A stretch of DNA of 64,000 nucleotides, taken from NCBI RefSeq assembly GCF_016864195.1, contig NZ_CP045202.1:248001-312000 (forward strand), read 5' to 3'. Shown piece by piece: positions 8,479 to 18,393 of the stretch; position 1 is the first letter of the stretch, and each line of letters starts with the position of its first letter. The position numbers and the translations under genes were made by a program. This DNA comes from Dechloromonas sp. TW-R-39-2. Its GTDB lineage: Bacteria > Pseudomonadota > Gammaproteobacteria > Burkholderiales > Rhodocyclaceae. The notes below the pieces were generated by a model. It did not search any database. It worked only from the letters and a program-made list of their open reading frames with translations, and had not been told where the DNA came from.

Positions 8479-8840
8479 GGGGGCGACCTGGCTTCGACGT
8501 GGGTTGCGAATCAGAACAGTGCATACCGAGGGCCAGTCACCTCGTAAATCCATCTGGAAACTTTACAAACGCCAACGACGAACAATTCGCACTGGCCGCT
8601 TAACGCGGCTGGCGCTGCACCGGCTCTCCGATGGGCCGGACCAGGCAACTGGACGCAGTGTCACTTACATCGGATAAGGGTTGGCGATGCCGCGTAGCCA
8701 TCCTCGAAAATCAAGTGGATCGCCTGAAGTGAGCCTGTTCGGCCGGCGCACCAGGGTTAAAACCAATTGACCGGAATAAGTATGTAGATCTGCCTGTGTA
8801 GGACTTGCGGACGGGGGTTCGATCCCCCCCGCCTCCACCA
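8479..8840 (+). ncRNA. ssrA: Transfer-messenger RNA (tmRNA)
   Basis: The 5' end GGGGGCGACCTGGCTTCGAC and the 3' end CGCCTCCACCA pair as a seven-base acceptor stem, and a T-arm GGTTCGATCC precedes the encoded CCA at 8838-8840. The tag reading frame at 8571-8603 encodes ANDEQFALAA followed by TAA. This fits a one-piece tmRNA of about 362 nt. With SmpB it rescues stalled ribosomes and marks the products for proteolysis. Apparent protein frames across this stretch are not genes. Confidence 0.97.
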
Positions 8841-8847
8841 AATTCCA

Positions 8848-8871
8848 GGGCCCGGTTATCCGGGCCCTTTT
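8848..8871 (+). terminator. Rho-independent terminator of ssrA
   Basis: GGGCCCGG, a TTAT loop and CCGGGCCC form an 8-bp stem that runs into TTTT, beginning seven bases after the tmRNA CCA end. Confidence 0.93.
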
Positions 8872-9026
8872 CTTTTGGTATCAACGCCTTTTCAACTCAC
8901 CTCACACACCCAAAGACGCACTAAAATCATAAATTCGGCTACTGAGCAGCGATCTCCAGAAACTTTTTCTCCGCCGTCGGCTCCGACGCTCATCGCTTCG
9001 AACCATCCCCGCCAGGTCCCTGTCCA

Positions 9027-10964
9027 TTGAATCCCAACCAAGACACGCAACTCGTACGCCAGATCGGTCGCCTGAGTAATGCGCTGGCGCTGGCGATTGC
9101 CTTGTTGCCGGCACTGACTTGCGGATTGGCCAGCTACCCATGGTTTTCTCCTCAAGGACCCGAACCGGAAAGCGCATTCATATTCCGAATCTTATCCAGC
9201 CTGCTGCTCGGCGGGCTGCTTGGCGCCGCACTCCGCACTCCTCTACAAAAAGCGCTGCTCAAGCCAAGTCTTCAGGCGCAGGAGAATTTGCGCCAGCGCG
9301 AAGCCCACTGGATCAAAGTACTTAAATACCAGCCCGGCGGGATCATGCTGTTCGGCGTAGACGGCCAGAACCGGTTCATCAATCGCAGCGCGATTGCGAT
9401 GTTTGGTTTGCTCGATAGCGACACCCGACAAATCAACGATTGGTGGGCCGTAGTTTTACCGGACCAGTTTCAGCGCCAGCGCGCACAAGCACTCTGGCTG
9501 GCCCTGATCGACATGCCCACCGAGCAGACAGAGCCACTGGGACCATCCGAGTTTTGCATTCGACGCCGGGATGGCCGTACTTTGACGCTTGATGTCCTGG
9601 CGACCAGGATGGGCGATGAAATCCTTTTCCTGATCACCGATGTCACGGAACGTCAGCAAGCGCTGCGCAACCAGCAGGAATCGCTCTCCCGCTTCGAGGC
9701 AACCATGGAGGGATCGGCCGACGGTATTCTGGTGGCCGACCTGAATGGCCGCATCACCAGCACCAACCGCCGATTGGTCGATCTCTGGCGCATGCCCTTC
9801 GAGTTGATCAATGAGAAACAGAGTGCGACGCTTTTTGCCTTCATCGGCGAGCAAACAACAGCACCGGCCGATTTCGGGCTGGAGGTAACGCGCCTGGCCG
9901 GAGAACCGATGGCCTTCTCCCACACGGTCGTTCACCTCAAGGATGGCCGGGTCATCGAACGCAGTTCAAATCCGCAGATTCTTGATGGGCGACCGATCGG
10001 CCGGGTCTGGACTTTCCGCGAGCAAACCGAGCGCTGGTATGCCGAGCAGGCTTTGCGTCAAGCCCACGAATTCAATCGCTCGGTCGTCTCGGTATTGGCC
10101 GAGGGCGTTCTTGTGGTCGGGCTGGACTACCGGATCATCAGTTGCAACCAGGCCGCGCAAACCATCTTCGGCGCCAGCAAGGAGCATCTTGTCGGCAACC
10201 TGATTCATCCCTGGGCCGGGGGCAATGTTCTCCACTCCGACGGCACGCTGATGCCGCCGGACAATTTCCCGGTCATGCGCGCCCTGCAAAGCGGTGAATC
10301 GCAACACGACCAGATCGTCGGCCTGCAGCCCCATGGCCGCGACAGCATTCAGTGGCTGACGATCAATGCATCCGCCATCGTCGATGCCGACAACGGCCAG
10401 ATCACGGCCGCCGTCACATCCTTGCGAGACATCACCAGCCTGCGCGAAAACCAGCGCCAACTTGAGGAATTGGCCTATTACGACCCGCTGACCGCGCTAC
10501 CCAACCGGACCTTGCTGACCGACCGCCTGACCCTGGCGCTAGCGCAAGCACGCCGACGCAACCAGTTGCTCGCCGTTTGCTACCTTGATCTTGACGACTT
10601 CAAACCGGTCAACGACACCTACGGCCACAAGGCTGGCGATGCCGTCCTGATTGAGATTGCGCAACGCATCAAGGCCACGCTGCGCGATGTCGACACGGTT
10701 TGCCGACTGGGTGGCGACGAGTTCGTCATTTTGCTGGCGGAGGTCCACACCTGCACCATGGCCCGTGAAATCCTGGCTCGGACACTGGACAGCATCGGCA
10801 TGCCCTGCCAACTGGCGGATGATGTCCAAGTCACCGTGTCCGGCAGTATCGGTGTCGCTCTTTACCCGCCAGACGCGGCGGATGCCGATCAACTGATCCG
10901 CCTGGCCGACCAGGCGATGTATCGCGCCAAGCAGGCCGGACGAAATCGCGTCGAATTCTTTTAA
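9027..10964 (+). CDS. Membrane diguanylate cyclase with PAS domains
   Basis: Protein of 645 residues. Two membrane helices (about 17-37 and 50-66) are followed by three PAS-like segments (about 90-205, 220-325, 335-460) and a GGDEF domain (about 475-645). The active-site motif is intact at 562-566, and the product-inhibition I-site RxxD lies exactly five residues before it ('RDVD'). It should make c-di-GMP in response to a signal sensed by the PAS modules. The start is a TTG at 9027 with a weak ribosome site, and could lie a little further in. Its TAA overlaps the convergent ribE stop, so the two genes share their ends with no room for a terminator. Confidence 0.9.
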   Translation: MNPNQDTQLVRQIGRLSNALALAIALLPALTCGLASYPWFSPQGPEPESAFIFRILSSLLLGGLLGAALRTPLQKALLKPSLQAQENLRQREAHWIKVLKYQPGGIMLFGVDGQNRFINRSAIAMFGLLDSDTRQINDWWAVVLPDQFQRQRAQALWLALIDMPTEQTEPLGPSEFCIRRRDGRTLTLDVLATRMGDEILFLITDVTERQQALRNQQESLSRFEATMEGSADGILVADLNGRITSTNRRLVDLWRMPFELINEKQSATLFAFIGEQTTAPADFGLEVTRLAGEPMAFSHTVVHLKDGRVIERSSNPQILDGRPIGRVWTFREQTERWYAEQALRQAHEFNRSVVSVLAEGVLVVGLDYRIISCNQAAQTIFGASKEHLVGNLIHPWAGGNVLHSDGTLMPPDNFPVMRALQSGESQHDQIVGLQPHGRDSIQWLTINASAIVDADNGQITAAVTSLRDITSLRENQRQLEELAYYDPLTALPNRTLLTDRLTLALAQARRRNQLLAVCYLDLDDFKPVNDTYGHKAGDAVLIEIAQRIKATLRDVDTVCRLGGDEFVILLAEVHTCTMAREILARTLDSIGMPCQLADDVQVTVSGSIGVALYPPDAADADQLIRLADQAMYRAKQAGRNRVEFF

Positions 10965-11551
10965 GCGGCGCCGCTCAGCATGCGCTCGACGTAGCGGGCG
11001 ATCAGATCGATTTCCAGATTGACCCGGCTGCCCGGCACCAGATGCTTCAGTGTCGTGCTTTCCAGCGTGTGGGGGATCAGGTTGATGGTGAAAACGTCAC
11101 CCTCTACTTCATTGGTCGTCAGGCTGGTCCCGTTGATCGTGATCGATCCTTTGCGTGCAATATATTTTGCCAGTTCATGCGGCGCACGAATTTCAAGCAG
11201 GCGATTGTCGCCGACCGGATCGAAGCGCAGCACTTCACCAACACCATCGACGTGACCTGAAACCAGATGGCCGCCCAGACGGTCAGCCAGGCGCAGCGCC
11301 TTCTCCATATTGATTTCGCCCGGTGCATCAAGACCGACCGTACAGGAAAAGGTCTCCGGCGAGACGTCGACCGCGAAAGTATTGCCCTCGTTGGCAACCA
11401 CGGTCAGGCAAACGCCGTTGCAGGCAATCGAATCGCCCAGCGCGACGTCATCCAGCCCCAGACTGCCAGCGTCGATGTGCAGGCGGAAACCCGCTTCACG
11501 CGGCGTCAGGGAAGTAATGCGGCCAACCGCCGCGATGATTCCAGAAAACAT
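10961..11551 (-). CDS. ribE: Riboflavin synthase alpha subunit
   Basis: Protein of 196 residues, the usual family length, made of two tandem lumazine-binding barrels. It begins with 'MFSGIIAAVG' (family MFTGII) and the second repeat has 'GTSLTTNEVEGDVF'. It dismutates two 6,7-dimethyl-8-ribityllumazine molecules to riboflavin. It stands alone here, without ribD, ribBA or ribH, and I see no FMN riboswitch in the 158 bp upstream. Confidence 0.93.
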   Translation of the reverse strand: MFSGIIAAVGRITSLTPREAGFRLHIDAGSLGLDDVALGDSIACNGVCLTVVANEGNTFAVDVSPETFSCTVGLDAPGEINMEKALRLADRLGGHLVSGHVDGVGEVLRFDPVGDNRLLEIRAPHELAKYIARKGSITINGTSLTTNEVEGDVFTINLIPHTLESTTLKHLVPGSRVNLEIDLIARYVERMLSGAA

Positions 11552-11709
11552 TGGCAGAACCCGTTTTTGCTCAAAACGCTGACTTTATCATGCCGGATTG
11601 ATGCGACAAGGGATAGAAACCCCCATTTCATCCCACTTTCCACCGCACGCTCAGGGCCGGCTGTGCATGGTAGACTCCGTTCTTTCCGCCTTTTTTCCGG
11701 GAGACATAG

Positions 11710-12849
11710 ATGTACAAGAAACTGACGCTGGCTGTTCTGACCGCACTGTCCACCATGGCTCTGGCCGACATCAATGTCGGTGTTTCACTCTCGGCGACAG
11801 GCCCGGCCGCCTCACTCGGCATTCCGGAAAAGAACACCATTGCGCTGCTGCCGACGACAATCGGTGGCCAGAAGGTCAATTACATCGTGCTCGACGATGC
11901 CACCGACCCGACCGCCGCGACCAAGAACATCAAGAAACTGATCGGCGAGAACAAGGTCGATGTCGTGATCGGCTCGACCACCACGCCAAATTCGCTGGCC
12001 ATGATGGATGTCGCGGTCGACAACGAAACACCGCTGATTTCGATGGCTGGCTCGGCCATCGTCGTCGAACCGATGGATGCCAAGCGCCAGTGGGTGTTCA
12101 AGACCGCCCAGAACGACGCCCACATGGCGACCGCGCTGGTTCAGCACATGACCGACAAGAATGTCCAGACCGTCGCTTTCATCGGTTTTGCCGATGCCTA
12201 CGGCGAAGGCTGGTTCAAGGAGTTCGCCAAGATTGCCGAAGCTCGCAAGCTCAAGGTCGTCGCCAGCGAGCGCTTCCAGCGCAACGACACCTCGGTGACC
12301 GGCCAGATTCTCAAGATCATGGCCGCCAAGCCGGATGCCGTACTGGTCGGCGGTGCCGGCACGCCGGCTGCGCTGCCCCAGAAGGCGCTCAAGGAAAAAG
12401 GCTACAAGGGCCTGATCTACCAGACCCACGGCGTCGCCAACAACGACTTCCTGCGCGTCGGTGGCAAGGATGTCGAAGGCGCCTTCCTGCCGGTCGGCCC
12501 GATGGTTGTTGCCGGCCAGTTGCCGAATGACAATCCGGTCAAGAAATCGGCCATGGAATACGTTGCCAAGTACGAAACCGTGCATGGCAAGGGCAGCGTC
12601 AGCTCCTTCGGCGGCCACGCCTGGGATGCCGGCGTACTGCTGCAAAGCGCCATTCCGGTTGCATTGAAGAAAGCCCAGCCGGGCACCAAGGAATTCCGCA
12701 AGGCACTGCGCGATGCACTGGAAAACAGCAAGAACCTGGCCGGCGCCCACGGCATCTTCAACACGTCCGCAAACGATCACCAGGGTTTTGACCAGCGCGC
12801 CCGCGTCATGGTCACGATTGAAAACAACGCCTGGAAACTCATCAAGTAA
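11710..12849 (+). CDS. Branched-chain amino-acid-type ABC substrate-binding protein
   Basis: Periplasmic protein of 379 residues with a short signal peptide (cleavage near 'MALA') and the type-I periplasmic-binding fold typical of LivJ/LivK ('GVSLSATGPAASLG', 'DDATDPTAATKN', 'SMAGSAIVVEP'). GGGAGAC precedes the ATG. It heads an operon with two permease domains and two ATPases. The ligand class is hydrophobic amino acids or related carboxylates; the exact substrate cannot be read from sequence. Confidence 0.88.
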   Translation: MYKKLTLAVLTALSTMALADINVGVSLSATGPAASLGIPEKNTIALLPTTIGGQKVNYIVLDDATDPTAATKNIKKLIGENKVDVVIGSTTTPNSLAMMDVAVDNETPLISMAGSAIVVEPMDAKRQWVFKTAQNDAHMATALVQHMTDKNVQTVAFIGFADAYGEGWFKEFAKIAEARKLKVVASERFQRNDTSVTGQILKIMAAKPDAVLVGGAGTPAALPQKALKEKGYKGLIYQTHGVANNDFLRVGGKDVEGAFLPVGPMVVAGQLPNDNPVKKSAMEYVAKYETVHGKGSVSSFGGHAWDAGVLLQSAIPVALKKAQPGTKEFRKALRDALENSKNLAGAHGIFNTSANDHQGFDQRARVMVTIENNAWKLIK

Positions 12850-12866
12850 GTAACAATCTGCCGCCA

Positions 12867-12902
12867 CCAGGGCTCACCCGCCAGCCGGGTACGAGCCACT
12901 GG
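12867..12902 (+). other. Intercistronic stem-loop between binding protein and permease
   Basis: CCAG-GGCTC-ACCCG pairs with CGGGT-GAGCC-CTGG around a five-base loop, with a 2-nt and a 1-nt bulge. There is no U-run, so it is more likely an RNA-stabilising or attenuating hairpin than a full terminator. Such structures often keep the binding-protein message more abundant than that of the permeases. Confidence 0.55.
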
Positions 12903-12933
12903 TCGGCGCTGCGGTCTCACACTCTCCGGTAGC

Positions 12934-13974
12934 ATGGACCTTCAAATCCTCCTTCTTCTCGGCCAGGATGGCATCACCAATGGTGCCATCTATGCGCTGC
13001 TGGCTCTGGCCCTGGTGCTGGTCTTCACGGTCACCCGCATCATCTTTATTCCACAGGGCGAATTTGTTGCCTACGGTGCACTGACTCTGGCCAGCCTGCA
13101 GGCCGGCAAGGTGCCGGGCACCGTCTGGCTGCTGCTCGTTCTCGGCTGCCTTGTCGCCTTGCTGGATGGCATCGCACTGGTTCGTGAAGGCCGCTACCGC
13201 AAACTGCCACCGCTGCTGATTGCCAACATCGGTGTGCCCTTGTTGTGTGCGGCGGGATTGTTCGCCATACCGCCGACCGAACTGCCGCTCTGGATTCAGG
13301 TAGTCGTTTCGATGCTGCTGGTCGTGCCGCTCGGCCCGATGATCTACCGCGTCGCCTATCAGCCGCTAGCCGGCGCCTCGGTGCTGGTGCTGCTGATTGT
13401 GTCGGTTGCAGTCCACGTTGCCATGATCGGCCTGGGCCTGCTTTTCTTCGGCGCGGAAGGTTCGCGCACGCCGGCCTTCACCGACCTCAGCTTCGAGCTG
13501 GCTGGCGCACCGCTGCAAGGCCAGACCATCCTCGTTGTCGTCGCCTCCGCCGTATTGATCATCGGCCTCTATTTCTTCTTCGAACGGACGATTTACGGCA
13601 AGGCGCTGCGCGCCACGGCGATGAACCGGACCGGCGCCCGCCTGATGGGCATTCCGCCCATCCTCGCCGGCAAACTGTGTTTCACGCTGGCGGCTGCGAT
13701 CGGTGTCTTCTCCGGCATCCTGATCGCGCCGATCACGACCATTTACTACGACTCCGGCTTCCTGATCGGCCTAAAAGGCTTTGTCGGGGCAATCATCGGT
13801 GGCCTGGCCTCGTACCCGATTGCCGCGCTCGGCGCCATTCTGGTCGGCCTGCTTGAATCGTATTCCTCGTTTTACGCCAGCGCCTTCAAGGAAGTCATCG
13901 TGTTTACGCTGATCATCCCGGTGCTGCTCTGGCGCTCGCTGACCTCAACCCACGTCGAGGAGGAGGAAGAATGA
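12934..13974 (+). CDS. livH: LivH-type ABC permease
   Basis: Hydrophobic protein of 346 residues with about eight membrane helices and the LivH-family stretches '[20 protein letters not shown]' and '[11 protein letters not shown]'-like '[18 protein letters not shown]'. It is a membrane half of the branched-chain amino-acid importer. The C-terminus ends in five glutamates whose GAG/GAA codons form the AGGAGGA ribosome site of the next gene. It overlaps that gene by ATGA. Confidence 0.9.
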   Translation: MDLQILLLLGQDGITNGAIYALLALALVLVFTVTRIIFIPQGEFVAYGALTLASLQAGKVPGTVWLLLVLGCLVALLDGIALVREGRYRKLPPLLIANIGVPLLCAAGLFAIPPTELPLWIQVVVSMLLVVPLGPMIYRVAYQPLAGASVLVLLIVSVAVHVAMIGLGLLFFGAEGSRTPAFTDLSFELAGAPLQGQTILVVVASAVLIIGLYFFFERTIYGKALRATAMNRTGARLMGIPPILAGKLCFTLAAAIGVFSGILIAPITTIYYDSGFLIGLKGFVGAIIGGLASYPIAALGAILVGLLESYSSFYASAFKEVIVFTLIIPVLLWRSLTSTHVEEEEE

Positions 13975-15731
13975 TGCGCCATCTGCCGATCGCCCTCTTC
14001 GTCGCTCTGCTCGGCATCAGTCCGCTGCTGCTGCCCGAGTTTCACGTCACGCTGCTCAATTACATCGGGCTTTACGCCATCGTTGCCGTCGGTCTGGTGC
14101 TGCTGACCGGCGTCGGCGGACTGACTTCGTTCGGCCAGGCGGCCTTTGTCGGCCTCGGTGCCTACACAACCGCCTGGTTGACCACGGTCTACGGCCTGTC
14201 GCCCTGGTTGACCCTGCTGATCGGTCTAGCCATCACCGCATCGGTGGCACTTTTCCTCGGCTTCATCACCTTGCGCATGGGCGGCCACTATCTGCCGCTC
14301 GGCACCATCGCCTGGGGCATGAGCCTGTATTTCCTGTTCGGCAATGTCGAATTCCTCGGTGGCCATACCGGCATCACCGGCATTCCGACCATCCAGCTGT
14401 TCGGCTGGGAGCTGAAATCGGGCCGTGAATTTTTCTACCTGATCTGGCTGGTCGTACTGCTCGCCATCCTGACCATCCGCAATCTGCTCGACTCGCGTCA
14501 GGGCCGCGCCATCCGCGCACTCAAGGGCGGCACGGTGATGGCCGAGGCGATGGGCGTCAACACGCCGCAAGCCAAGATCGTGATTTTCCTGATCGCCGCT
14601 TTGCTGGCCAGTATTTCCGGCTGGCTCTACGCCCACCTGCAACGCTTCGTCAATCCGACACCATTTTCGCTGACCCAGGGCATCGAATACCTGTTCATGG
14701 CGGTGGTCGGCGGCATCGGCCATGTCTGGGGTGCCGTACTCGGCGCCGGCCTGATCACCATCCTCAAACAGTGGCTGCAGGATCTGCTGCCGCAACTGCT
14801 CGGCCAAAGCGGCAATTTCGAGATCATCGTCTTCGGCATCGCCATGGTGCTCATTTTGCAGCGGGCGCGCGATGGCATCTGGCCGCTGATTCTCAAGCTG
14901 GTACCGGAACGCCGCATCAAGCATGCCGTACCACAAGCCGAAGCCATGCCACGGCGCCAATTGGCCGAGGGCGGCACGCTGCTGCTCGAAGCCACCGAGG
15001 TGACCAAGCGCTTCGGCGGACTGGTCGCCAACAACCAGTTGTCGCTGACCGTCAAGGCCGGTGAAGTCATGGCACTGATCGGCCCGAACGGCGCCGGCAA
15101 GAGCACAATGTTCAACTGCATTTCCGCGGTCAACCCGGCCAGCGAAGGCAAAATCGAGTTCCTTGGCGAGTCGACCGCAAGCATGCTGTCGCGCGACATT
15201 GCCCGACGCGGCATGAGCCGGACTTTCCAGCATGTCCGCCTGCTCGGCCAGATGACAGTGCTCGAAAATGTTGCCATCGGCGCCCATCTGCGTGGCAGCA
15301 AGGGGGTTCTGGCCGCCGCCTTGCGCCTCGATCGTGCCGAAGAAAACCGCCTGCTGGCCGAAGCCGCCCGCCAGATCGAACGCGTCGGCCTGGCCGAGCA
15401 CATGTTCGAACCGGCCGGCAGTCTCGCCCTTGGCCAGCAGCGCATCGTCGAAATTGCCCGCGCGCTGTGTTCCGACCCCTGCCTGCTGCTACTCGACGAG
15501 CCGGCGGCCGGCCTGCGCTATCGTGAAAAACAGGCATTGGCCGAACTGCTCGGCAAACTGCGCAGCGAAGGCATGGGCATCTTGCTGGTCGAACACGACA
15601 TGGATTTCGTCATGGGCTTGGCCGATCGCATCGTCGTCATGGAGTTCGGCGAAAAAATCGCCGAGGGCCTGCCGGAAGAAATTCAGCGCAACCCGAAGGT
15701 GCTCGAAGCCTACCTCGGCGGCGTGGAGTAA
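13971..15731 (+). CDS. livMG: Fused LivM permease and LivG ATPase
   Basis: Protein of 586 residues that joins two normally separate components. Residues 1 to about 305 are a LivM-type permease with multiple helices and '[12 protein letters not shown]'. From about 330 a complete ABC ATPase follows: Walker A 371-379 ('GPNGAGKST'), a signature reading 'LALGQQR' rather than the usual LSYGQQR, Walker B '[11 protein letters not shown]' and the switch His in 'VEHDMDFV'. The fusion is in one uninterrupted frame. Start at 13971 overlaps livH; an ATG three bases later is an alternative. Fusion fixes the ratio of one permease to one ATPase. Confidence 0.92.
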   Translation: MMRHLPIALFVALLGISPLLLPEFHVTLLNYIGLYAIVAVGLVLLTGVGGLTSFGQAAFVGLGAYTTAWLTTVYGLSPWLTLLIGLAITASVALFLGFITLRMGGHYLPLGTIAWGMSLYFLFGNVEFLGGHTGITGIPTIQLFGWELKSGREFFYLIWLVVLLAILTIRNLLDSRQGRAIRALKGGTVMAEAMGVNTPQAKIVIFLIAALLASISGWLYAHLQRFVNPTPFSLTQGIEYLFMAVVGGIGHVWGAVLGAGLITILKQWLQDLLPQLLGQSGNFEIIVFGIAMVLILQRARDGIWPLILKLVPERRIKHAVPQAEAMPRRQLAEGGTLLLEATEVTKRFGGLVANNQLSLTVKAGEVMALIGPNGAGKSTMFNCISAVNPASEGKIEFLGESTASMLSRDIARRGMSRTFQHVRLLGQMTVLENVAIGAHLRGSKGVLAAALRLDRAEENRLLAEAARQIERVGLAEHMFEPAGSLALGQQRIVEIARALCSDPCLLLLDEPAAGLRYREKQALAELLGKLRSEGMGILLVEHDMDFVMGLADRIVVMEFGEKIAEGLPEEIQRNPKVLEAYLGGVE

Positions 15732-15734
15732 ATC

Positions 15735-16496
15735 ATGACCAAGCACCCGCATTTGCACGACCACGAAATCATCCTCGAAGTGAAGGATTTGCGCGTCGCC
15801 TACGGCAAGGTCGAAGCCTTGCACCAGGTTAGCCTGACCATCCGGCGCGGCGAAATCGTCACCGTCATCGGCCCGAACGGCGCCGGCAAGACGACCTTGC
15901 TTTCAGCGCTGATGGGCTTGCTGCCGGCCGATGGCGAGATCGTCTACATGGGCCACGCCCAGGGCCGCGAGCGCCAGGTCGAAACCCTGGTTCGCCAGGG
16001 CATGACGCTGGTCCCGGAAAAACGCGAGCTGTTCTCCGAAATGAGTGTCGAGGACAACCTGGTACTCGGCGCCTTCGACCGCTACCGCACCGGCCACCGC
16101 GACCACATGGAAACGATGGACGAGGTTTTCGAACTTTTCCCGCGCCTGGAAGAGCGCCGCAACCAGCTGGCCGGCACTTTATCCGGCGGCGAACGCCAGA
16201 TGCTGGCGATGGGCCGTGCGTTGATGGCCAAGCCGAAACTGCTGATGCTCGATGAACCCAGCCTCGGCCTGGCACCGCTGATCATCAAGGAAATTTTCCG
16301 GATCATCGCCGAGCTGAAAAAAACCGGTGTCGCCATCCTGCTGGTCGAGCAAAATGCCCGTGCTGCACTGCAGATCGCCGATTACGGCTATGTGCTGGAA
16401 ACCGGCGAAGTCTCGCTGGCCGGCCCGAGCAAAGAGCTGGCCGCCGATCCACGGGTGATCGAAGCCTACCTCGGACTCGGGCAAAAACAGCACTGA
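15735..16496 (+). CDS. livF: LivF-type ABC ATPase
   Basis: ATPase of 253 residues with Walker A at 46-54 ('GPNGAGKTT'), signature 'LSGGERQ' and Walker B 'LLMLDEPSLGL'. It is the partner of the LivG half of the fused protein upstream, giving a heterodimeric ATP engine for the importer. It starts 3 bp after the fusion gene and is the last gene of the operon; it converges on the REC-TPR gene with a 21-bp gap. Confidence 0.93.
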   Translation: MTKHPHLHDHEIILEVKDLRVAYGKVEALHQVSLTIRRGEIVTVIGPNGAGKTTLLSALMGLLPADGEIVYMGHAQGRERQVETLVRQGMTLVPEKRELFSEMSVEDNLVLGAFDRYRTGHRDHMETMDEVFELFPRLEERRNQLAGTLSGGERQMLAMGRALMAKPKLLMLDEPSLGLAPLIIKEIFRIIAELKKTGVAILLVEQNARAALQIADYGYVLETGEVSLAGPSKELAADPRVIEAYLGLGQKQH

Positions 16497-16517
16497 ACCC
16501 GAGTCGACCGCGACAAG

Positions 16518-18203
16518 CTAGGCTTCCGGCACGACCCCGTTCTTGCGCGCGACAGAAACGTAGAGTTCGCGGGCTGAAGCCACTTTCTGGCTCTTGCGGT
16601 CCTTGCGCTGGGCGCGTTGCAAATAGACGACGCCCTTGGCGGCCAGATCGGTATCCCAGCCTTTCTGGTCAAGCAGCGTAAAAATGGCCTTGGCGGCATT
16701 GACCAGGAATTGCAGGTTGGGAACCTGCTCGGCAGCCTGAATCAGCAACTGCACAGCGCCATCCAGATCGCCGCTACGCGCCGCCAACACACCCTTGTTG
16801 TTGAGCTCGATGATTTCCTTGCCAACCTGATCGAGCAAGGCCTTGCCGGCATCCGGTTGACCGGTTTTTTCGAAAACGCTGGTGATTTGTTCGGTCAGAT
16901 GCGGATCTTCGTGATTCTCCGCCGCGACCTGACGCATCAATTTCTGGGCCGCCTCCTGCTTTCCCGTGGCAAAACAGGCATGCGCCAGGTCGACCGCCAG
17001 CCGCTGGGAAACATGCCGGCCCTTTTCTGCAGCCTCGGCGCTGACCTGCTGTTGCAGCGCCAGCGCCTTGTCGACCAGTTCCTTGGCTTTTTCAGCTGAC
17101 CCTTCGGCTTCAAGACAAAGGCTTTCGGTCACCAGCACCGCCAACTCGCCCTGCTTGTCGCCCCGCCACTCACGCTTCATCTCGGCCGCCAGCTTGCGCG
17201 AGCCATCGATTTCGCCGCGCTCGACCAGCACGCGCGACAGGTTGGCGAAATCATCGACAGTGCGCAGCGTCGATCCCTTGCTGCGCTGAATCACCTTGCC
17301 ATACGCCTTTTCAGCCGAGAGAAAATCCTTGTTGCGCACCGCTACATCACCAACCAGACGCTGACGCACGGTGTTGTGCGGTGAGGCATCGGCCGCCCGC
17401 TGCAAGGCTTGCTGCGCCGAATCCAGACGCCCTTGGGCCTCGTGCACCGAGGCCAGGAAATCATAGGCTGAAAGATATTCCGGTGTTTCCTGAGTCACCT
17501 GCTCGGCCAGTTGCTCAGCTTCATCGAGTGCACCACGATCACGCAGGGCAGTCGCCAGTCCCATCTTGGCCCACGGCACCACCCGCCCTTCGAGCACATG
17601 ACGAAAAACTTCCTCGGCTTCACGCGTCTTGCCCAGCGAATGCAGCAACTCACCCTTGAAACGCAAGGCGTCGTACATGAAGGCAGGTTGCTGTTGGATG
17701 ACGCGGTCGCAGGCAGCGATGGCTTCCTGCAAGGCACCCCGTTCGATCTGCTCGTAAATCTTGCGCAGGATGTGTTTTTTGTAGATTGCCTTGACCAGCC
17801 GGGCCTGTAACTGCTCGGCGGTAAATGGCTTGATCAGATAGTCATCCGGCGCCAACTCAGCCAGTGCAACAACATTGGTGTAACCGCGTTCGCTGGTGAT
17901 GATCAGATAAACCGTCGACAGCGGAATCAGGTGCGCGTGGCGCAGTTCCTCAAGCAGTTGCTGGCCGTCACGGCCGTCATCGAGGACGAAATCCGAAAGA
18001 ATGATATCGAAACGGTTGGCCTTGACCTGGCGGATCACCTCGGCCGAATTACCCGCCCCATGCACCGCCGTCACGCCCAGCGCCGAAAGCATCAGGCGCA
18101 TGGAATCGCGTGCCGGAGAATGGCGATCAACGATCAGAACCCGTTTTTTTGTCAGTGACTGCTGTAAAACCAGCAGCATCTCGTCGTTATCAAGGGTGGC
18201 CAT
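16518..18203 (-). CDS. Response regulator with TPR tail
   Basis: Cytoplasmic protein of 561 residues. A receiver domain (about 18-140) shows the phosphorylatable Asp in 'ILSDFVLDDG' and the conserved Lys in 'LIKPF'. The rest (about 145-540) is helical with tetratricopeptide-like repeats, for example 'AIAACDRVIQQQPAFMYDA' and 'LDSAQQALQRAADASPHNT'. There is no DNA-binding or enzymatic output domain, so output is probably by protein-protein contact. A homologous layout in pseudomonads is also a receiver plus TPR of unclear function. No kinase gene is adjacent. Confidence 0.85.
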   Translation of the reverse strand: MATLDNDEMLLVLQQSLTKKRVLIVDRHSPARDSMRLMLSALGVTAVHGAGNSAEVIRQVKANRFDIILSDFVLDDGRDGQQLLEELRHAHLIPLSTVYLIITSERGYTNVVALAELAPDDYLIKPFTAEQLQARLVKAIYKKHILRKIYEQIERGALQEAIAACDRVIQQQPAFMYDALRFKGELLHSLGKTREAEEVFRHVLEGRVVPWAKMGLATALRDRGALDEAEQLAEQVTQETPEYLSAYDFLASVHEAQGRLDSAQQALQRAADASPHNTVRQRLVGDVAVRNKDFLSAEKAYGKVIQRSKGSTLRTVDDFANLSRVLVERGEIDGSRKLAAEMKREWRGDKQGELAVLVTESLCLEAEGSAEKAKELVDKALALQQQVSAEAAEKGRHVSQRLAVDLAHACFATGKQEAAQKLMRQVAAENHEDPHLTEQITSVFEKTGQPDAGKALLDQVGKEIIELNNKGVLAARSGDLDGAVQLLIQAAEQVPNLQFLVNAAKAIFTLLDQKGWDTDLAAKGVVYLQRAQRKDRKSQKVASARELYVSVARKNGVVPEA

Positions 18204-18393
18204 GCGCTTTGCTTAACGTGTGCGTATCCGGCCAAGGTACTGCACTTCCGGGCGAACGGCAAGAAGGGCAAGGCTTTCGCACTACATCGCCGGGATCGCC
18301 CAAGGCTCCGTCGGGGCCGGCAAAAACCTGTGTTTTTTCAGCGACCTGACGTAAAATCCGCCTCCCGATACTGCGCTGCAACATTGCCCAACC

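Noticed and set aside
8477..8677. Open frame of 66 codons over the tmRNA
   Set aside because: The region is a structural RNA with a matching acceptor stem, T-arm and tag frame; only the ten-residue tag is translated.
11552..11709. Possible FMN riboswitch before ribE
   Set aside because: None of the conserved RFN-element strings are present in the minus-strand leader.
14226..15401. Minus-strand frame of 391 codons across livMG
   Set aside because: Antisense shadow of a recognised permease-ATPase.
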